DNA of 64,000 bases from CATOSD01 sp965203135 (GCA_965203135.1 CBDBBO010000001.1:496001-560000), one strand, 5' to 3'; counted from the first letter of the stretch, positions 49,213 through 58,167 are shown. A program made the numbers and translations. Notes: generated by a model not told the origin, from the letters alone.

Positions 49213-49445
49213 CTGCCAAGGATAAAGCCGAGCAGCTCACTGAAGCCGAGGTCGACAACGCCGAGGAACGCGCCTATGACAGCGGAGACTGCGATGACCA
49301 TGAGGGACAGTCGCCAGGTCTCACGGGGCGTGGGCCAGGTGACGCGGCGCAGCTCGGAAATGACGTCGCCGACCATGCGAAAGCTGAGCGCTCTGCGCGC
49401 CGTCTCCGTGGATACGCGGCGAGACGCCCCGGCGTTTCGCGCCAT
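49209..49445 (-). CDS. secE: Preprotein translocase subunit SecE
   Basis: The 78-residue protein has a basic N-terminal extension, the conserved VISELRRVTWPTPRETWRLSLMVIAVSAVI and a single long transmembrane helix. It is a core part of SecYEG. ATG at 49445; its stop overlaps the nusG start by four bases. The gene order tuf-rpmG-secE-nusG is conserved. Confidence 0.93.
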   Translation of the reverse strand: MARNAGASRRVSTETARRALSFRMVGDVISELRRVTWPTPRETWRLSLMVIAVSAVIGAFLGVVDLGFSELLGFILGS

Positions 49446-49449
49446 GCGG

Positions 49450-49617
49450 CTACCTCACCTCTCTGTGCAGCTTGTGGGAGCGGCAGCGCGGGCAGAACTT
49501 CTTCAGCTCCAGGCGCTGCGGGTCGCTGCGCCGGTTCTTGGAAGACGTGTAGGTGCGCTCCCTGCAATCGACGCAGCCCATGGTGATGACAATTCTGGCT
49601 TCGGTTCTGCGGGCCAT
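49450..49617 (-). CDS. rpmG: 50S ribosomal protein L33
   Basis: This 55-residue gene is short enough to be easily overlooked. The translation reads MARRTEARIVITMGCVDC at the start, continues SSKNRRSDPQRLELKKFCPRC and ends HKLHREVR. It has two CxxC pairs (CVDC and CPRC), the zinc-binding form of L33. It sits between tuf and secE in the same orientation, starting at ATG 49617 and stopping at 49450. Confidence 0.95.
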   Translation of the reverse strand: MARRTEARIVITMGCVDCRERTYTSSKNRRSDPQRLELKKFCPRCRSHKLHREVR

Positions 49618-49623
49618 GGCGTC

Positions 49624-50817
49624 TTACCTGATGACCTTGATGATCACGCCGGAGCCGACGGTCCTCCCGCCCTCGCGGACGGCGAACCGTAGCTGCTCGT
49701 CCATCGCGACCGGCGTGATGAGCTTGATCTTCATTTCGATGTTGTCGCCCGGCATCACCATTTCGACGCCTTCGGGCAGCTCAATCTCACCCGTCACATC
49801 GGTGGTGCGGATATAGAACTGCGGCTTGTAGCCGTTGAAGAAGGGGGTGTGCCGCCCGCCCTCTTCCCTGCTGAGCACGTACACGTTGGCCTCGTATTCG
49901 GTGTGCGGCGTTATGCTGCCGGGAGCGGCGAGCACCTGGCCTCGCTCGATGCCGTCGCGGTCGACACCGCGCAGCAGCACGCCCACGGCGTCACCGGGCT
50001 CGCCCTCGTCCAGCGTCTTGTGGAACATCTCCACGCCGGTCACCACGGTGGCGCTCGTGTCTTTGATGCCGACTATCTCGATGGGCTGGCCGACCTTGAC
50101 GACGCCCTGTTCGACGCGGCCGGTGACGACCGTGCCGCGGCCCTTGATTCCGAATACGTCCTCGACGGGCATTAGGAAGGGCTCGTCCCTTGGGCGCTCC
50201 GGCACAGGGATGTGCTCGTCGACGGCGTCCATCAGTTCCCAGATGCCGTTGCCCCACTCGGAGTCGCGGCTGACGTCCTCGGCCTCCAGGGCGTTGAGCG
50301 CGCTCACACGAACGATGGGGCAGTCATCGAAACCGTACTCCGAAAGAAGCTCTTCAAGTTCCAACTCGACGAGTTCGAGAAGCTCCTCGTCGTCCATCGC
50401 GTCTACCTTGTTCAGCGCGACGACGATGCGGGGCACCTGTACCTGGCGGGCGAGCAGGATGTGCTCGCGGGTCTGCGGCATGGGGCCGTCGGGGGCACTG
50501 ACGACGAGTATGGCGCCGTCCATCTGCGCCGCGCCGGTGATCATGTTCTTGATGTAGTCGGCGTGGCCGGGGCAGTCGACGTGCGCGTAGTGGCGGGCGT
50601 CGGTCTCGTACTCCACGTGCTGAATGGCGATGGTAACGCCACGCGCCTTCTCTTCGGGGGCGTTGTCGATGCTGTCGAACGGGCGATAGTTCGCCAAGTT
50701 ATGCTCGGCCAGCACACGTGTAATCGCCGCAGTCAGCGTGGTCTTGCCGTGGTCCACGTGCCCGATCGTGCCCACGTTCACGTGTGGCTTCGTCCTCTCA
50801 AACCTTGCCTTTGCCAA
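49624..50817 (-). CDS. tuf: Elongation factor Tu
   Basis: The 397-residue GTPase carries aminoacyl-tRNA to the ribosome. G1 is GHVDHGKTT, the G3 region is DCPGHADYIKNMI, G4 is ALNKVDAMD, with the domain II and III sequences as normal. The effector loop reads RGVTIAIQHVEYE, where most EF-Tu have RGITINTxHVEY; this is a notable but possibly phylum-typical difference. TTG start at 50817, with AGGGAGG upstream. It lies directly downstream of the tRNA-Thr gene. Confidence 0.97.
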   Translation of the reverse strand: MAKARFERTKPHVNVGTIGHVDHGKTTLTAAITRVLAEHNLANYRPFDSIDNAPEEKARGVTIAIQHVEYETDARHYAHVDCPGHADYIKNMITGAAQMDGAILVVSAPDGPMPQTREHILLARQVQVPRIVVALNKVDAMDDEELLELVELELEELLSEYGFDDCPIVRVSALNALEAEDVSRDSEWGNGIWELMDAVDEHIPVPERPRDEPFLMPVEDVFGIKGRGTVVTGRVEQGVVKVGQPIEIVGIKDTSATVVTGVEMFHKTLDEGEPGDAVGVLLRGVDRDGIERGQVLAAPGSITPHTEYEANVYVLSREEGGRHTPFFNGYKPQFYIRTTDVTGEIELPEGVEMVMPGDNIEMKIKLITPVAMDEQLRFAVREGGRTVGSGVIIKVIR

Positions 50818-50836
50818 CTTTCGTCCTCCCTGGTTA

Positions 50837-50912
50837 TGGAGCCCACAAGCAGATTCGAACTGCTGACCTCGTTCTTACCAAGAACGCGCTCTACCTACTG
50901 AGCTATGTGGGC
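50837..50912 (-). tRNA. tRNA-Thr (GGT)
   Basis: A full cloverleaf is readable: acceptor GCCCACA/TGTGGGC, D arm GCTC/GAGC, anticodon arm CGTTC/GAACG with loop TTGGTAA (anticodon GGT), and a T arm with TTCGAAT. The 3' CCA is encoded (75-77 nt in all). Confidence 0.95.
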
Positions 50913-50946
50913 GATAAATTGTGATTTTACGTTTGGTAAGTGCCGG

Positions 50947-51034
50947 TGGTGGGGGGGACAGGATTCGAACCTGTGTAGTCCTTCCGGACGCCAGATTTAC
51001 AGTCTGGTGGTATTAGCCGCTCACCCACCCCCCC
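50947..51034 (-). tRNA. tRNA-Tyr (GTA)
   Basis: A class II tRNA of 88 nt with acceptor GGGGGGG/CCCCCCC, anticodon arm CCAGA/TCTGG with loop CTGTAAA (anticodon GTA), a long variable arm and a T arm GGTTCGAATCC. The 3' CCA is encoded. Confidence 0.95.
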
Positions 51035-51197
51035 GAAAACGGGGCCAAGCACGGCTTCAATTTTAGCATAGCGCTACATTCAATCCAATACTTGGCAGTC
51101 CAGTCGCGGACCCGGAGCGTGCGCGGAGAGGCCGGAATCGGCGTGCTTGCGGCGGGGCATTCGGCATCCGGAGGGGCGGTTTGGGGAGTAGTCGGAA

Positions 51198-51271
51198 AGC
51201 CCCAGAGGGGACTCGAACCCACTAACCTGCCGATTACAAATCGGCTGCGCTGCCTGTTGCGCCACTGGGGC
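51198..51271 (-). tRNA. tRNA-Thr (TGT)
   Basis: Acceptor GCCCCAG/CTGGGGC, D arm GCGC/GCGC, anticodon arm GCCGA/TCGGC with loop TTTGTAA (anticodon TGT), T loop TTCGAGT. The T stem contains one mismatch. No CCA is encoded, unlike the two downstream tRNAs. First of the tRNA-tuf transcription unit. Confidence 0.93.
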
Positions 51272-51340
51272 ACGTACCGCCCTTTCGCGGTAGTTTCGGA
51301 CTGCTTTGCGGGGGCCTCCTCGACGCTCCAACACCAAACA

Positions 51341-51369
51341 GGCTAGCCGTCAATTGTCGACAACTAGCC
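51341..51369. promoter_or_regulatory. Inverted repeat with TTGTCGACAA core upstream of tRNA genes
   Basis: GGCTAG (51341-51346) pairs with CTAGCC (51364-51369) and encloses the palindrome TTGTCGACAA (51354-51363). It lies between the larC end and the tRNA cluster. It may be an operator for the tRNA-tuf unit or an end structure for the larC transcript; there is no T-run. Confidence 0.35.
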
Positions 51370-51391
51370 CGAAACTGAGAGATTCATGGTA

Positions 51392-52594
51392 TCAGAGGAG
51401 GCCGTTCCGGTCAAGCGTGGCTTCGGCTTGGCGCTGTGTTTCGCGGTAGACACGCTGCAACGGTTCACCGCGTTCCAGGGCCACGCGCCGGCAGTCGTCA
51501 AACTCCGGGGCCGCCGATACGACACGCCCGTCCAGACGCTTGACCTTGACGCGCATCGTGCCGAATTCGGTCTCCACGCTGACCACTTCGCGTTCGACTT
51601 CGTATCGCCTGAGCGGCCGCACGCGAACGCCCAGGGTGGAGGTCTCGGCCACCACGACGCGGAGGGCTTCGGCCTCGGCGTCCCTTGGAACGATGGCGCT
51701 CAGCATGGTGCCGGGCCGGTTCTTCTTCATCTGTATGGGTGTGAACCAGACGTCCCTGGCACCAAGGGCAAAAAGCCGCTCCTGTGCGTATGCGAGCATC
51801 TCCCCTGTCATGTCGTCGATGTTGGTCTCGAGGAGCGTGACGCCCTCGGCGTAGGCGGCACCGACCTCCTCGCCCAGCCAGAGGCCCAGGGCGTTGGGGT
51901 ACTGTTCCGGGTCTCGCGAGCCAAGCCCGTAGCCCACGCGGGTGAGGGTCATTTCGGGCTGGCGGAACTCGGCGAGGGTCGTGAGTATGGCCGCGCCCGT
52001 CGGGGTGACCATTTCTCCGGTGCGGCGGGCGTTGCGAGGCGCAGGGCCGATGGGCGCGCCGGACATGGCGAACAGGGCCGCGGTGGCGGGCGAGGGCACG
52101 GGCAGGAGGCCGTGCGCACTGTTGATGACGCCAGAGCCGGTGGGCAGCGGCGAGCAGTAGACACTTTCCACGCCGAGCAGGTGGAGTCCCACGACGGCTC
52201 CCACGACGTCCACCAGCGTGTCCAACTCTCCGAGCTCGTGGAGTTGCGTCTGCTCGGGAGACGTGCCGTGCACGCTGGCCTCGGCATCGCCGAGCCTGCG
52301 AAAGATGACGCAGGAAAGGTCAACGACCGGCTCGGGCAGATCCGAATTGCGGGTGATGCGTATGAAGTCGCGCCAGTGGCGGGGGCGCCTGGCCTCGTCG
52401 GTCAGCTCTACGGTGACCAGCGTCCCGCTGACGCCGCGCCGGTTGTCGCGCCGGGCGGCGAGCGCGAAACCTTCCGCGTCGAGCGTGGCGAGTTGCGCCT
52501 CGAGGTCGGCGAGGCGGAGGCCGCAGTCCACGAGCGCGCCAAGGATCATGTCGCCGCTGGCGCCGCCGATGGAGTCGAAATAGGCGACGGTCAT
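51392..52594 (-). CDS. larC: Nickel insertion protein LarC
   Basis: The 400-residue protein has DSIGGASGDMILGALVDCG at the N-terminus, the HELGELDTLVDVVG metal-ligand segment, VTPTGAAILTTL and the IDDMTGEMLAYAQERLF segment, matching the LarC family that inserts nickel into the pyridinium dithiocarboxylate nucleotide of LarA. In some bacteria larC is split or read by frameshift; here it is one frame. It follows radA with an ATGA overlap. Its likely user, larA, is about 16 kb away on the other strand. Confidence 0.92.
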   Translation of the reverse strand: MTVAYFDSIGGASGDMILGALVDCGLRLADLEAQLATLDAEGFALAARRDNRRGVSGTLVTVELTDEARRPRHWRDFIRITRNSDLPEPVVDLSCVIFRRLGDAEASVHGTSPEQTQLHELGELDTLVDVVGAVVGLHLLGVESVYCSPLPTGSGVINSAHGLLPVPSPATAALFAMSGAPIGPAPRNARRTGEMVTPTGAAILTTLAEFRQPEMTLTRVGYGLGSRDPEQYPNALGLWLGEEVGAAYAEGVTLLETNIDDMTGEMLAYAQERLFALGARDVWFTPIQMKKNRPGTMLSAIVPRDAEAEALRVVVAETSTLGVRVRPLRRYEVEREVVSVETEFGTMRVKVKRLDGRVVSAAPEFDDCRRVALERGEPLQRVYRETQRQAEATLDRNGLL

Positions 52595-54009
52595 CGCTGA
52601 TCACCCAGCAGAGCACGAGCCGGCTGAGACCGGGCGGGTTCTCGCGGCCGGTCCGGAAGCGCCAGCCGCAGGGACTCGGCCAGAGTCCGGATGCGGTGCG
52701 AAGCCGGGTCGCCGGTGCGACCGACCTCGCCCTTGGGGCCGGCAGGCGCTATGAAGGGTCCGAGGCCCAGGCGGGCAACCTCCTGCGCGCGGCGCTCGAG
52801 CTGGGACACGGCCCGCACCTCGCCGGTCAGGCCGAGCTCGCCAACCGCCGCTATGCCGGGGGCAATAGGCTCGTTCTTGAGGCTGGACGCTATGGCAAGG
52901 GCCACGCCTAAGTCGGCGGCGGGTTCGTTGAGGCGGACGCCACCGGCGACGTTTACCACGATGTCCTGTCCGGCGAGGGCCATACCGGCGCGGCGGCTGA
53001 GGACGGCGCACACGAGGAGCAGACGGTTGAAGTCGATGCCGGTGACCACGCGCCTGGGCTGGGCAAGCATGGAGGTCATAGTCAGCGCCTGGACCTCCAC
53101 GAGCAGGGGCCGGCTGCCCTTCATGGTGGCGACGATTACCGAGCCGACTGCGCCGTCGTTGCGACCGTCGAGGAAGGTGCGGGACGGGTCCCGCACTTCC
53201 TTCAGTCCCTCGGCGGCCATGTCGAACACGCAGATTTCGTCGGTGGATCCGAAGCGGTTCTTGGTGCTTCTGAGCAAACGCCAGACGCCGTTGGTGTCGC
53301 CTTCCATGTAGAGGACGACGTCGACCAGGTGCTCCAGCAGCCTGGGGCCGGCGACATCGCCTTCCTTAGTGACGTGACCGCTCAGGAAGGCGGGGGTGCC
53401 GGTGGCCTTGACCCAGACCATCAGCCTCTGGGCGCACTCGCGGATCTGGGCGACACTGCCTGGGGCGGCGGTGAGGCCGTCGTCGTGCAGCGTCTGGATG
53501 GAGTCGACCACGAGCATGGCGGGCCTGTGGGCGTCGAGGTGGGCGAGCACCGCGGAGAGGTTGGTCTCCGGCAGGAGGAACAGGCCGCGGCCGTCGATTC
53601 CGAGCCGGTCGGCGCGCATCTTGACCTGCGGCGCCGACTCCTCCCCCGACACGTACAGGGTGTGGCCGCGCGAGGCGGAGACGTCGGCGGCCAACTGGAG
53701 CAGCAGGGTGGACTTGCCGATGCCGGGCTCGCCGGACAGCAGGACGAGGGAGCCGGGTACAATGCCGCCGCCGAGCACGCGGTTGACCTCGCCGAGCGAA
53801 AGCTCGATGCGCGGGAGGTCGGTGGAGGAGACCTGTGAGAGTTCCAGCGCGGGCGCCGGCCGGCGATCGGATCTCGAGGCCGGGGCGCGCCGGTCTACGA
53901 CCACTTCGGAGAGCGTGTTCCATTCGGAGCACGCGGGACACCGGCCTTCCCACTTGGGCGTCTCGTTACCGCAGTTGTCGCACACGAAGGTGGACTTGAG
54001 CCTGGGCAT
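52591..54009 (-). CDS. radA: DNA repair protein RadA
   Basis: The 472-residue RecA-like protein has the N-terminal zinc motif FVCDNCGNETPKWEGRCPAC, Walker A GEPGIGKSTL, a Walker B region AMLVVDSIQTL, the RadA-specific STKNRFGSTDEI and a C-terminal Lon-protease-like domain with LNEPAADLGVALAIASS. It acts in recombination and branch migration. ATG at 54009. It lies between clpC and larC and overlaps larC by four bases. Confidence 0.95.
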   Translation of the reverse strand: MPRLKSTFVCDNCGNETPKWEGRCPACSEWNTLSEVVVDRRAPASRSDRRPAPALELSQVSSTDLPRIELSLGEVNRVLGGGIVPGSLVLLSGEPGIGKSTLLLQLAADVSASRGHTLYVSGEESAPQVKMRADRLGIDGRGLFLLPETNLSAVLAHLDAHRPAMLVVDSIQTLHDDGLTAAPGSVAQIRECAQRLMVWVKATGTPAFLSGHVTKEGDVAGPRLLEHLVDVVLYMEGDTNGVWRLLRSTKNRFGSTDEICVFDMAAEGLKEVRDPSRTFLDGRNDGAVGSVIVATMKGSRPLLVEVQALTMTSMLAQPRRVVTGIDFNRLLLVCAVLSRRAGMALAGQDIVVNVAGGVRLNEPAADLGVALAIASSLKNEPIAPGIAAVGELGLTGEVRAVSQLERRAQEVARLGLGPFIAPAGPKGEVGRTGDPASHRIRTLAESLRLALPDRPREPARSQPARALLGDQR

Positions 54010-54090
54010 GGTCAATGGCCTCGGCTGCGGCTCACCATCACGGCGGAGCCGCACACTGGAGTTCGCCCGTAGTTCGCTGCGGCCCCGCGG

Positions 54091-56583
54091 CTATGAGTTG
54101 GGCGCGGCCAGGCTGAGCGAGCGGCCGTCGGGCAGCGGCGACTGCACGTTGACGACGATCGCGTCGCCTTCGACCTCGATGACGGCGGTATCGCCCACGT
54201 TGACGTCACCCATGAGAATGGCGTCGGACAGCTTGTCCTCCAGGTTGTCCTGGATGACGCGCCGCAGCGGGCGTGCGCCGAATGTGGGGTCGTAGCCCTT
54301 CTCCGCCAGCCACTCTTTCGCCTCCTGGTCAACCTCGAGGCTGATTCCCTTTTCGACCAGGTTCGCGGACACGTCGGCCAGCATGAGGTCGACAATCTCC
54401 AGCATGTGGTCGCGGCTGAGGGCGTGGAACACCACGGAGCCGTCGATGCGGTTGAGGAACTCGGGCCGGAAGAAGCGCTTGACTTCCTCGTTGACGTTGT
54501 TCTGCATGCGGTCGTATGCGGCCTCCACTCCCCTCGCGTCCCCGGACCTGTTGGCGAAGCCCATGCCGCGATCCTGCCTGATGAGGTCGGAGCCGATGTT
54601 GCTCGTCATGACTATTATGGTGTTGCGGAAGTCTACGCGACGCCCCCTGGCGTCGGTGAGGTGGCCGTCGTCGAAGATCTGGAGCAGGATGCTGAAGACC
54701 TCGGGGTGGGCCTTTTCGATTTCGTCGAGCAGGATCACGCAGTATGGCCTGCGGCGAATCGCCTCGGTGAGCTGGCCGCCGTCATCGTAGCCCACGTAAC
54801 CGGGCGGCGAGCCGACCAGCCGGGCCACTGAGTAGCGCTCCATGAACTCGGACATGTCTATGCGGACCATGGCCTCTTCGCTGCCGAACATGAACTCGGC
54901 GAGCTTCTGGACGAGGTAGGTCTTGCCGACGCCGGTGGGGCCGAGGAACATGAACACGCCGGTGGGGCGCTTGGGGTTCTTGAGCCCGGCGCGCGCCCTA
55001 CGCACGGCCTTGGAGATCATGGTGATAGGCTCGTCCTGCCCGACGACCTGCTCGCTGAGCACGTCCTCCATGTGGATGAGGCGTTCAGACTCCTCGGAGG
55101 CGAGGCGGGTGACAGGGATGCCCGTCCACATCGCGACGACCTCGGCGATGTTCTCTTCGGTTACGATGACGGCTTCCCCGCCCATCTCGTCCTGCCACTC
55201 TCTTTCGAGCTCGGTCAGGCGGTCGCTCAGGTTCTCCTCGCGGTCGCGCAACTCGGCGGCCTCGTCGTAGTGGCGCGCCTCTATGGCGTCGTCCTTCTCT
55301 TTGCGGACGCGCTCCAGCATCTTGGTGACCTCTTTGAGAGACAGCGGCGGGGTGTTGGTGTTGATCCGCACCCTCGAAGAGGCTTCGTCGATGAGGTCGA
55401 TTGCCTTGTCCGGCAGGAACCTGTCGGGTATGAAGCGCGAGGCCAGGCTGGCGGCGGCCCTGAGGGCGTCGTCGCCTATGTTGAGGTCGTGGTGCTCTTC
55501 GTAGTGTCCCTTGACGCCCTTGAGGATCTCGACGGTCTCCTCGACGGTCGGCTCGTCCACCCTCACCGGCTGGAACCTGCGCTCCAGCGCGGGGTCGCGC
55601 TCCACGTACTTGCGGTAGTCGTCGTGGGTCGTGGCGCCGATGGTCTGGACTTCGCCCCTGGCGAGTGAGGGCTTGAGGATGTTGGCGGCGTCGACGGCGC
55701 CCTCCGCGGCGCCCGCGCCTATCATGGTGTGAAGCTCATCGATGAAGAGGACGCAGTTCTTGGAGTTGCGAATCTCCTCGATGACCTTCTTGAGCCGCTC
55801 CTCGAACTCACCGCGGTACTTGGTGCCCGCGATGGTAGCCGCCAGGTCCAGGGTGACGAGGCGCTTGTTCTTGAGGGTGTTGGGCACGTCGTTTTCCGCG
55901 ATGCGCTGGGCGAGCGCCTCGACGATGGCGGTCTTGCCGACGCCGGGCTCGCCGATGAGCACGGGGTTGTTCTTGGTGCGCCTGCTCAGAATCTGCGTGA
56001 CGCGCTGGATCTCGGTCTCCCGGCCAACGGTACGGTCGAGCTCTCCCTCACGTGCGCGCTTGGTCAGGTCGATGCCGAGTTGATCGAGCGTGGGGGTCTT
56101 GGCGCGAGACGAGCGGCCGGACCCCTGGGACTGCTGGGGGCTCTGGGTGAGAATGCGGCTGGTCTCGCCGCGTACCTTGTCCAGGCTCACGCCGAGGCTT
56201 TCGAGGACGCCGGCGGCCACGCCTTCGCCCTCGCGCATGAGGCCGATCAGCAGGTGTTCGGTGCCGATGTAGTGGTGGTTGAGCCTGCGGGCTTCGTCGA
56301 CCGCGAGCTCGATCACCTTCTTGGCGCGTGGGGTCAGCCCGATCTCACCGGGGACGGTGCGCTCCCCGCGCCCCATTACGAACTCGACGGCGGCTCGCAC
56401 CTTGTCCAGCTCGATACCCAGGTTGGCCAGCGCCTTGGCGGCGACCCCATCCGTCTCACGGACAAGGCCGAGGAGGATGTGCTCGGTGCCAATGTAATTG
56501 TGATTGAATCTCTGGGCCTCTTCCTGGGCCAGAGAAAGCACCCTGCGCGCCCTCTCGGAGAACTTCTCAAACCTACTCGCCAC
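54091..56583 (-). CDS. clpC: ATP-dependent Clp protease ATPase ClpC
   Basis: The 830-residue protein has two Clp_N repeats (HNYIGTEHILLGLVRE and HHYIGTEHLLIGLMREGEG), two AAA+ modules with Walker A GEPGVGKTAIVEA and GPTGVGKTYLVQK, and a UVR-like middle region (about residues 430-470, YDEAAELRDREENL). It unfolds proteins for ClpP. GTG start at 56583. ctsR, mcsA and mcsB, which control ClpC in Firmicutes, are not here; it is instead downstream of the S1 gene. Confidence 0.96.
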   Translation of the reverse strand: MASRFEKFSERARRVLSLAQEEAQRFNHNYIGTEHILLGLVRETDGVAAKALANLGIELDKVRAAVEFVMGRGERTVPGEIGLTPRAKKVIELAVDEARRLNHHYIGTEHLLIGLMREGEGVAAGVLESLGVSLDKVRGETSRILTQSPQQSQGSGRSSRAKTPTLDQLGIDLTKRAREGELDRTVGRETEIQRVTQILSRRTKNNPVLIGEPGVGKTAIVEALAQRIAENDVPNTLKNKRLVTLDLAATIAGTKYRGEFEERLKKVIEEIRNSKNCVLFIDELHTMIGAGAAEGAVDAANILKPSLARGEVQTIGATTHDDYRKYVERDPALERRFQPVRVDEPTVEETVEILKGVKGHYEEHHDLNIGDDALRAAASLASRFIPDRFLPDKAIDLIDEASSRVRINTNTPPLSLKEVTKMLERVRKEKDDAIEARHYDEAAELRDREENLSDRLTELEREWQDEMGGEAVIVTEENIAEVVAMWTGIPVTRLASEESERLIHMEDVLSEQVVGQDEPITMISKAVRRARAGLKNPKRPTGVFMFLGPTGVGKTYLVQKLAEFMFGSEEAMVRIDMSEFMERYSVARLVGSPPGYVGYDDGGQLTEAIRRRPYCVILLDEIEKAHPEVFSILLQIFDDGHLTDARGRRVDFRNTIIVMTSNIGSDLIRQDRGMGFANRSGDARGVEAAYDRMQNNVNEEVKRFFRPEFLNRIDGSVVFHALSRDHMLEIVDLMLADVSANLVEKGISLEVDQEAKEWLAEKGYDPTFGARPLRRVIQDNLEDKLSDAILMGDVNVGDTAVIEVEGDAIVVNVQSPLPDGRSLSLAAPNS

Positions 56584-56620
56584 GTTTAATCTCCTATCAG
56601 GAGTTTGCGACTGTTACACG

Positions 56621-57859
56621 CTAGAGCCTAAAATCCCCAAACTCTCCCTCTTCCAAAGCCTGCTTCAGGCTGAGTCCCAATCGCCTTCTCTCTGGTTCGA
56701 TCTTCAGAATCTTCAGCTTAACGGTGTCGCCCTCGCGAACTATCTCCCTAGGATGGCCAATCATCCGGGAGCTGAGCTCGGAGATGTGAACCAGGCCTTC
56801 GACCGAGCCTTCAACCCGGGCGAAAGCGCCGAAGTTCATCAGCTTGGTAATGGTCGCGTCTACGATGTCGCCGACGACGTGCTTTTCGTGTATGGTCTCC
56901 CACGGCTCCGGCTGAAGCCGCCGGAGGCTCAGGGCAATCTTCTTGTTCTGCGCGTCGACGCGCAGCACGAACACGTCTATCTCGTCGCCGAGCTTGACTA
57001 TCTCTTCGATGGACTTGACCGGATGCCAGGACAGCTCCGAGATGTGGATGAGGCCATCGGCTCCGCCCAGATCGACGAACGCGCCGAAGCTGCTGATGCC
57101 GGTGACCTTGCCCCTGCGAACGTCGCCCTCGGTCAACTCCTGGATGAGCCTGGCCTTCTGGGCCTCGCGCTGCTCCTGCACCGCCTGTCGCTCGGAGAAG
57201 ATGGCGCGGTTGCGGCCGCGGTTTATCTCCAGGATCTTGAGTTGGAGCACGTTGCCTACCGACTCGGCGCGGGGGTCAACCGGGGGCGGCTGCCTCTCGC
57301 CGGTTTGCTCGGTCTTGGCCTCGGCCTCCTCCTGCCTGCGCTGGAACTCGCGGAACTGGTCGTGGGGCACGCTGACCAGTTGCGACATCGGAACAAAGCC
57401 TTGAATCGTCTCGACGTCCACGATGGCGCCGCCGCGGTTGAAGCCCAGTATGGTGCCCTGCACGGTGTCGTTGTTGCCCATCATGGCTTCCAGCTCGTGC
57501 CAGGCCTTTTCGCCGATGGCCCTGTCGATGGACAGGATGGCGGAGCCTTCGTCGCTGGAGTCGCGGATGACGAACGTGACGACAGCGGAGCCGACTTCGA
57601 GCTGCTCGACGTCCTCCGGGCTGAGCGAGCGCATCTCCCTCTGGGGCACGATGCCCTCAGCCTTGTGTCCTATGCTTACGAGCAGGCCGTCGGAATCGAC
57701 GCGCATTACGATACCTTCAACAACGTCGCCCCGCCGCAGAGGTTTCAGTGACTCCACGGAGTCAATGAATTCCCCCATGTCTTGGACTTGGCCTTGCTCC
57801 TCCTGAGAATTCGAACTCAACAAATCAACTACCGCCGTGTTTATTAGGGCATAGCCCAA
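56621..57859 (-). CDS. rpsA: 30S ribosomal protein S1-like, four S1 domains
   Basis: The up to 412-residue protein contains four S1 RNA-binding repeats (starting near residues 43, 130, 238 and 325), for example KVTGISSFGAFVDLGGADGLIHISELSWHPV. It binds mRNA at the 30S subunit. The outer ATG is at 57859, but the promoter at 57869-57897 would place the transcript start about three bases before it. The ATG at 57778 (MGEFIDSVESL) is therefore a good alternative, although its AGGAGGAG is 18 bases away. Upstream of clpC and radA in the same direction. Confidence 0.92.
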   Translation of the reverse strand: MGYALINTAVVDLLSSNSQEEQGQVQDMGEFIDSVESLKPLRRGDVVEGIVMRVDSDGLLVSIGHKAEGIVPQREMRSLSPEDVEQLEVGSAVVTFVIRDSSDEGSAILSIDRAIGEKAWHELEAMMGNNDTVQGTILGFNRGGAIVDVETIQGFVPMSQLVSVPHDQFREFQRRQEEAEAKTEQTGERQPPPVDPRAESVGNVLQLKILEINRGRNRAIFSERQAVQEQREAQKARLIQELTEGDVRRGKVTGISSFGAFVDLGGADGLIHISELSWHPVKSIEEIVKLGDEIDVFVLRVDAQNKKIALSLRRLQPEPWETIHEKHVVGDIVDATITKLMNFGAFARVEGSVEGLVHISELSSRMIGHPREIVREGDTVKLKILKIEPERRRLGLSLKQALEEGEFGDFRL

Positions 57860-57868
57860 TATCTCACA

Positions 57869-57897
57869 ATTATATGTGTATAGCTAGGGTGTGTAAA
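57869..57897 (-). promoter_or_regulatory. Promoter for the rpsA-clpC-radA-larC unit
   Basis: Minus-strand TTTACA (57897-57892) and a perfect TATAAT (57874-57869) are 17 bases apart. Confidence 0.7.
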
Positions 57898-57979
57898 GCC
57901 GAAACGTGTCGGCAAATCGGAAGGGATTGGCAGAAACGGGGCCTCAGGCGAGGCTAGGAGGGGCCACAATGCGAAGAGC

Positions 57980-58099
57980 CCCCTGGCAGTGACCTATTTT
58001 CCCACGTCCTTGCGGGCGCAGTATCGTCAGCGCTGAGGCGTTTCACTGCCGTGTTCGGGATGGGAACGGGTGGGGCCGCCTCGCCAGAACCACCAAGGG
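57980..58099 (-). rRNA. rrf: 5S ribosomal RNA
   Basis: About 120 nt reading CCCTTGGTGGTTCTGGCGAG at the 5' end and GGTCACTGCCAGGGG at the 3' end. Helix I pairs CCCTTGG with CCAGGGG. The internal CCCACCCGTTCCCATCCCGA and AACACGGCAGTGAAACG match the 5S loop B/C region. No 16S or 23S lies within the window, so this copy is separated from the others or the only 5S. Confidence 0.95.
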
Positions 58100-58167
58100 A
58101 CACTCATTTGCGATTGTGGTGTGCCGACTGGAGAATCCTCGTCCGGACGGCCACCGTCTGATAACAA

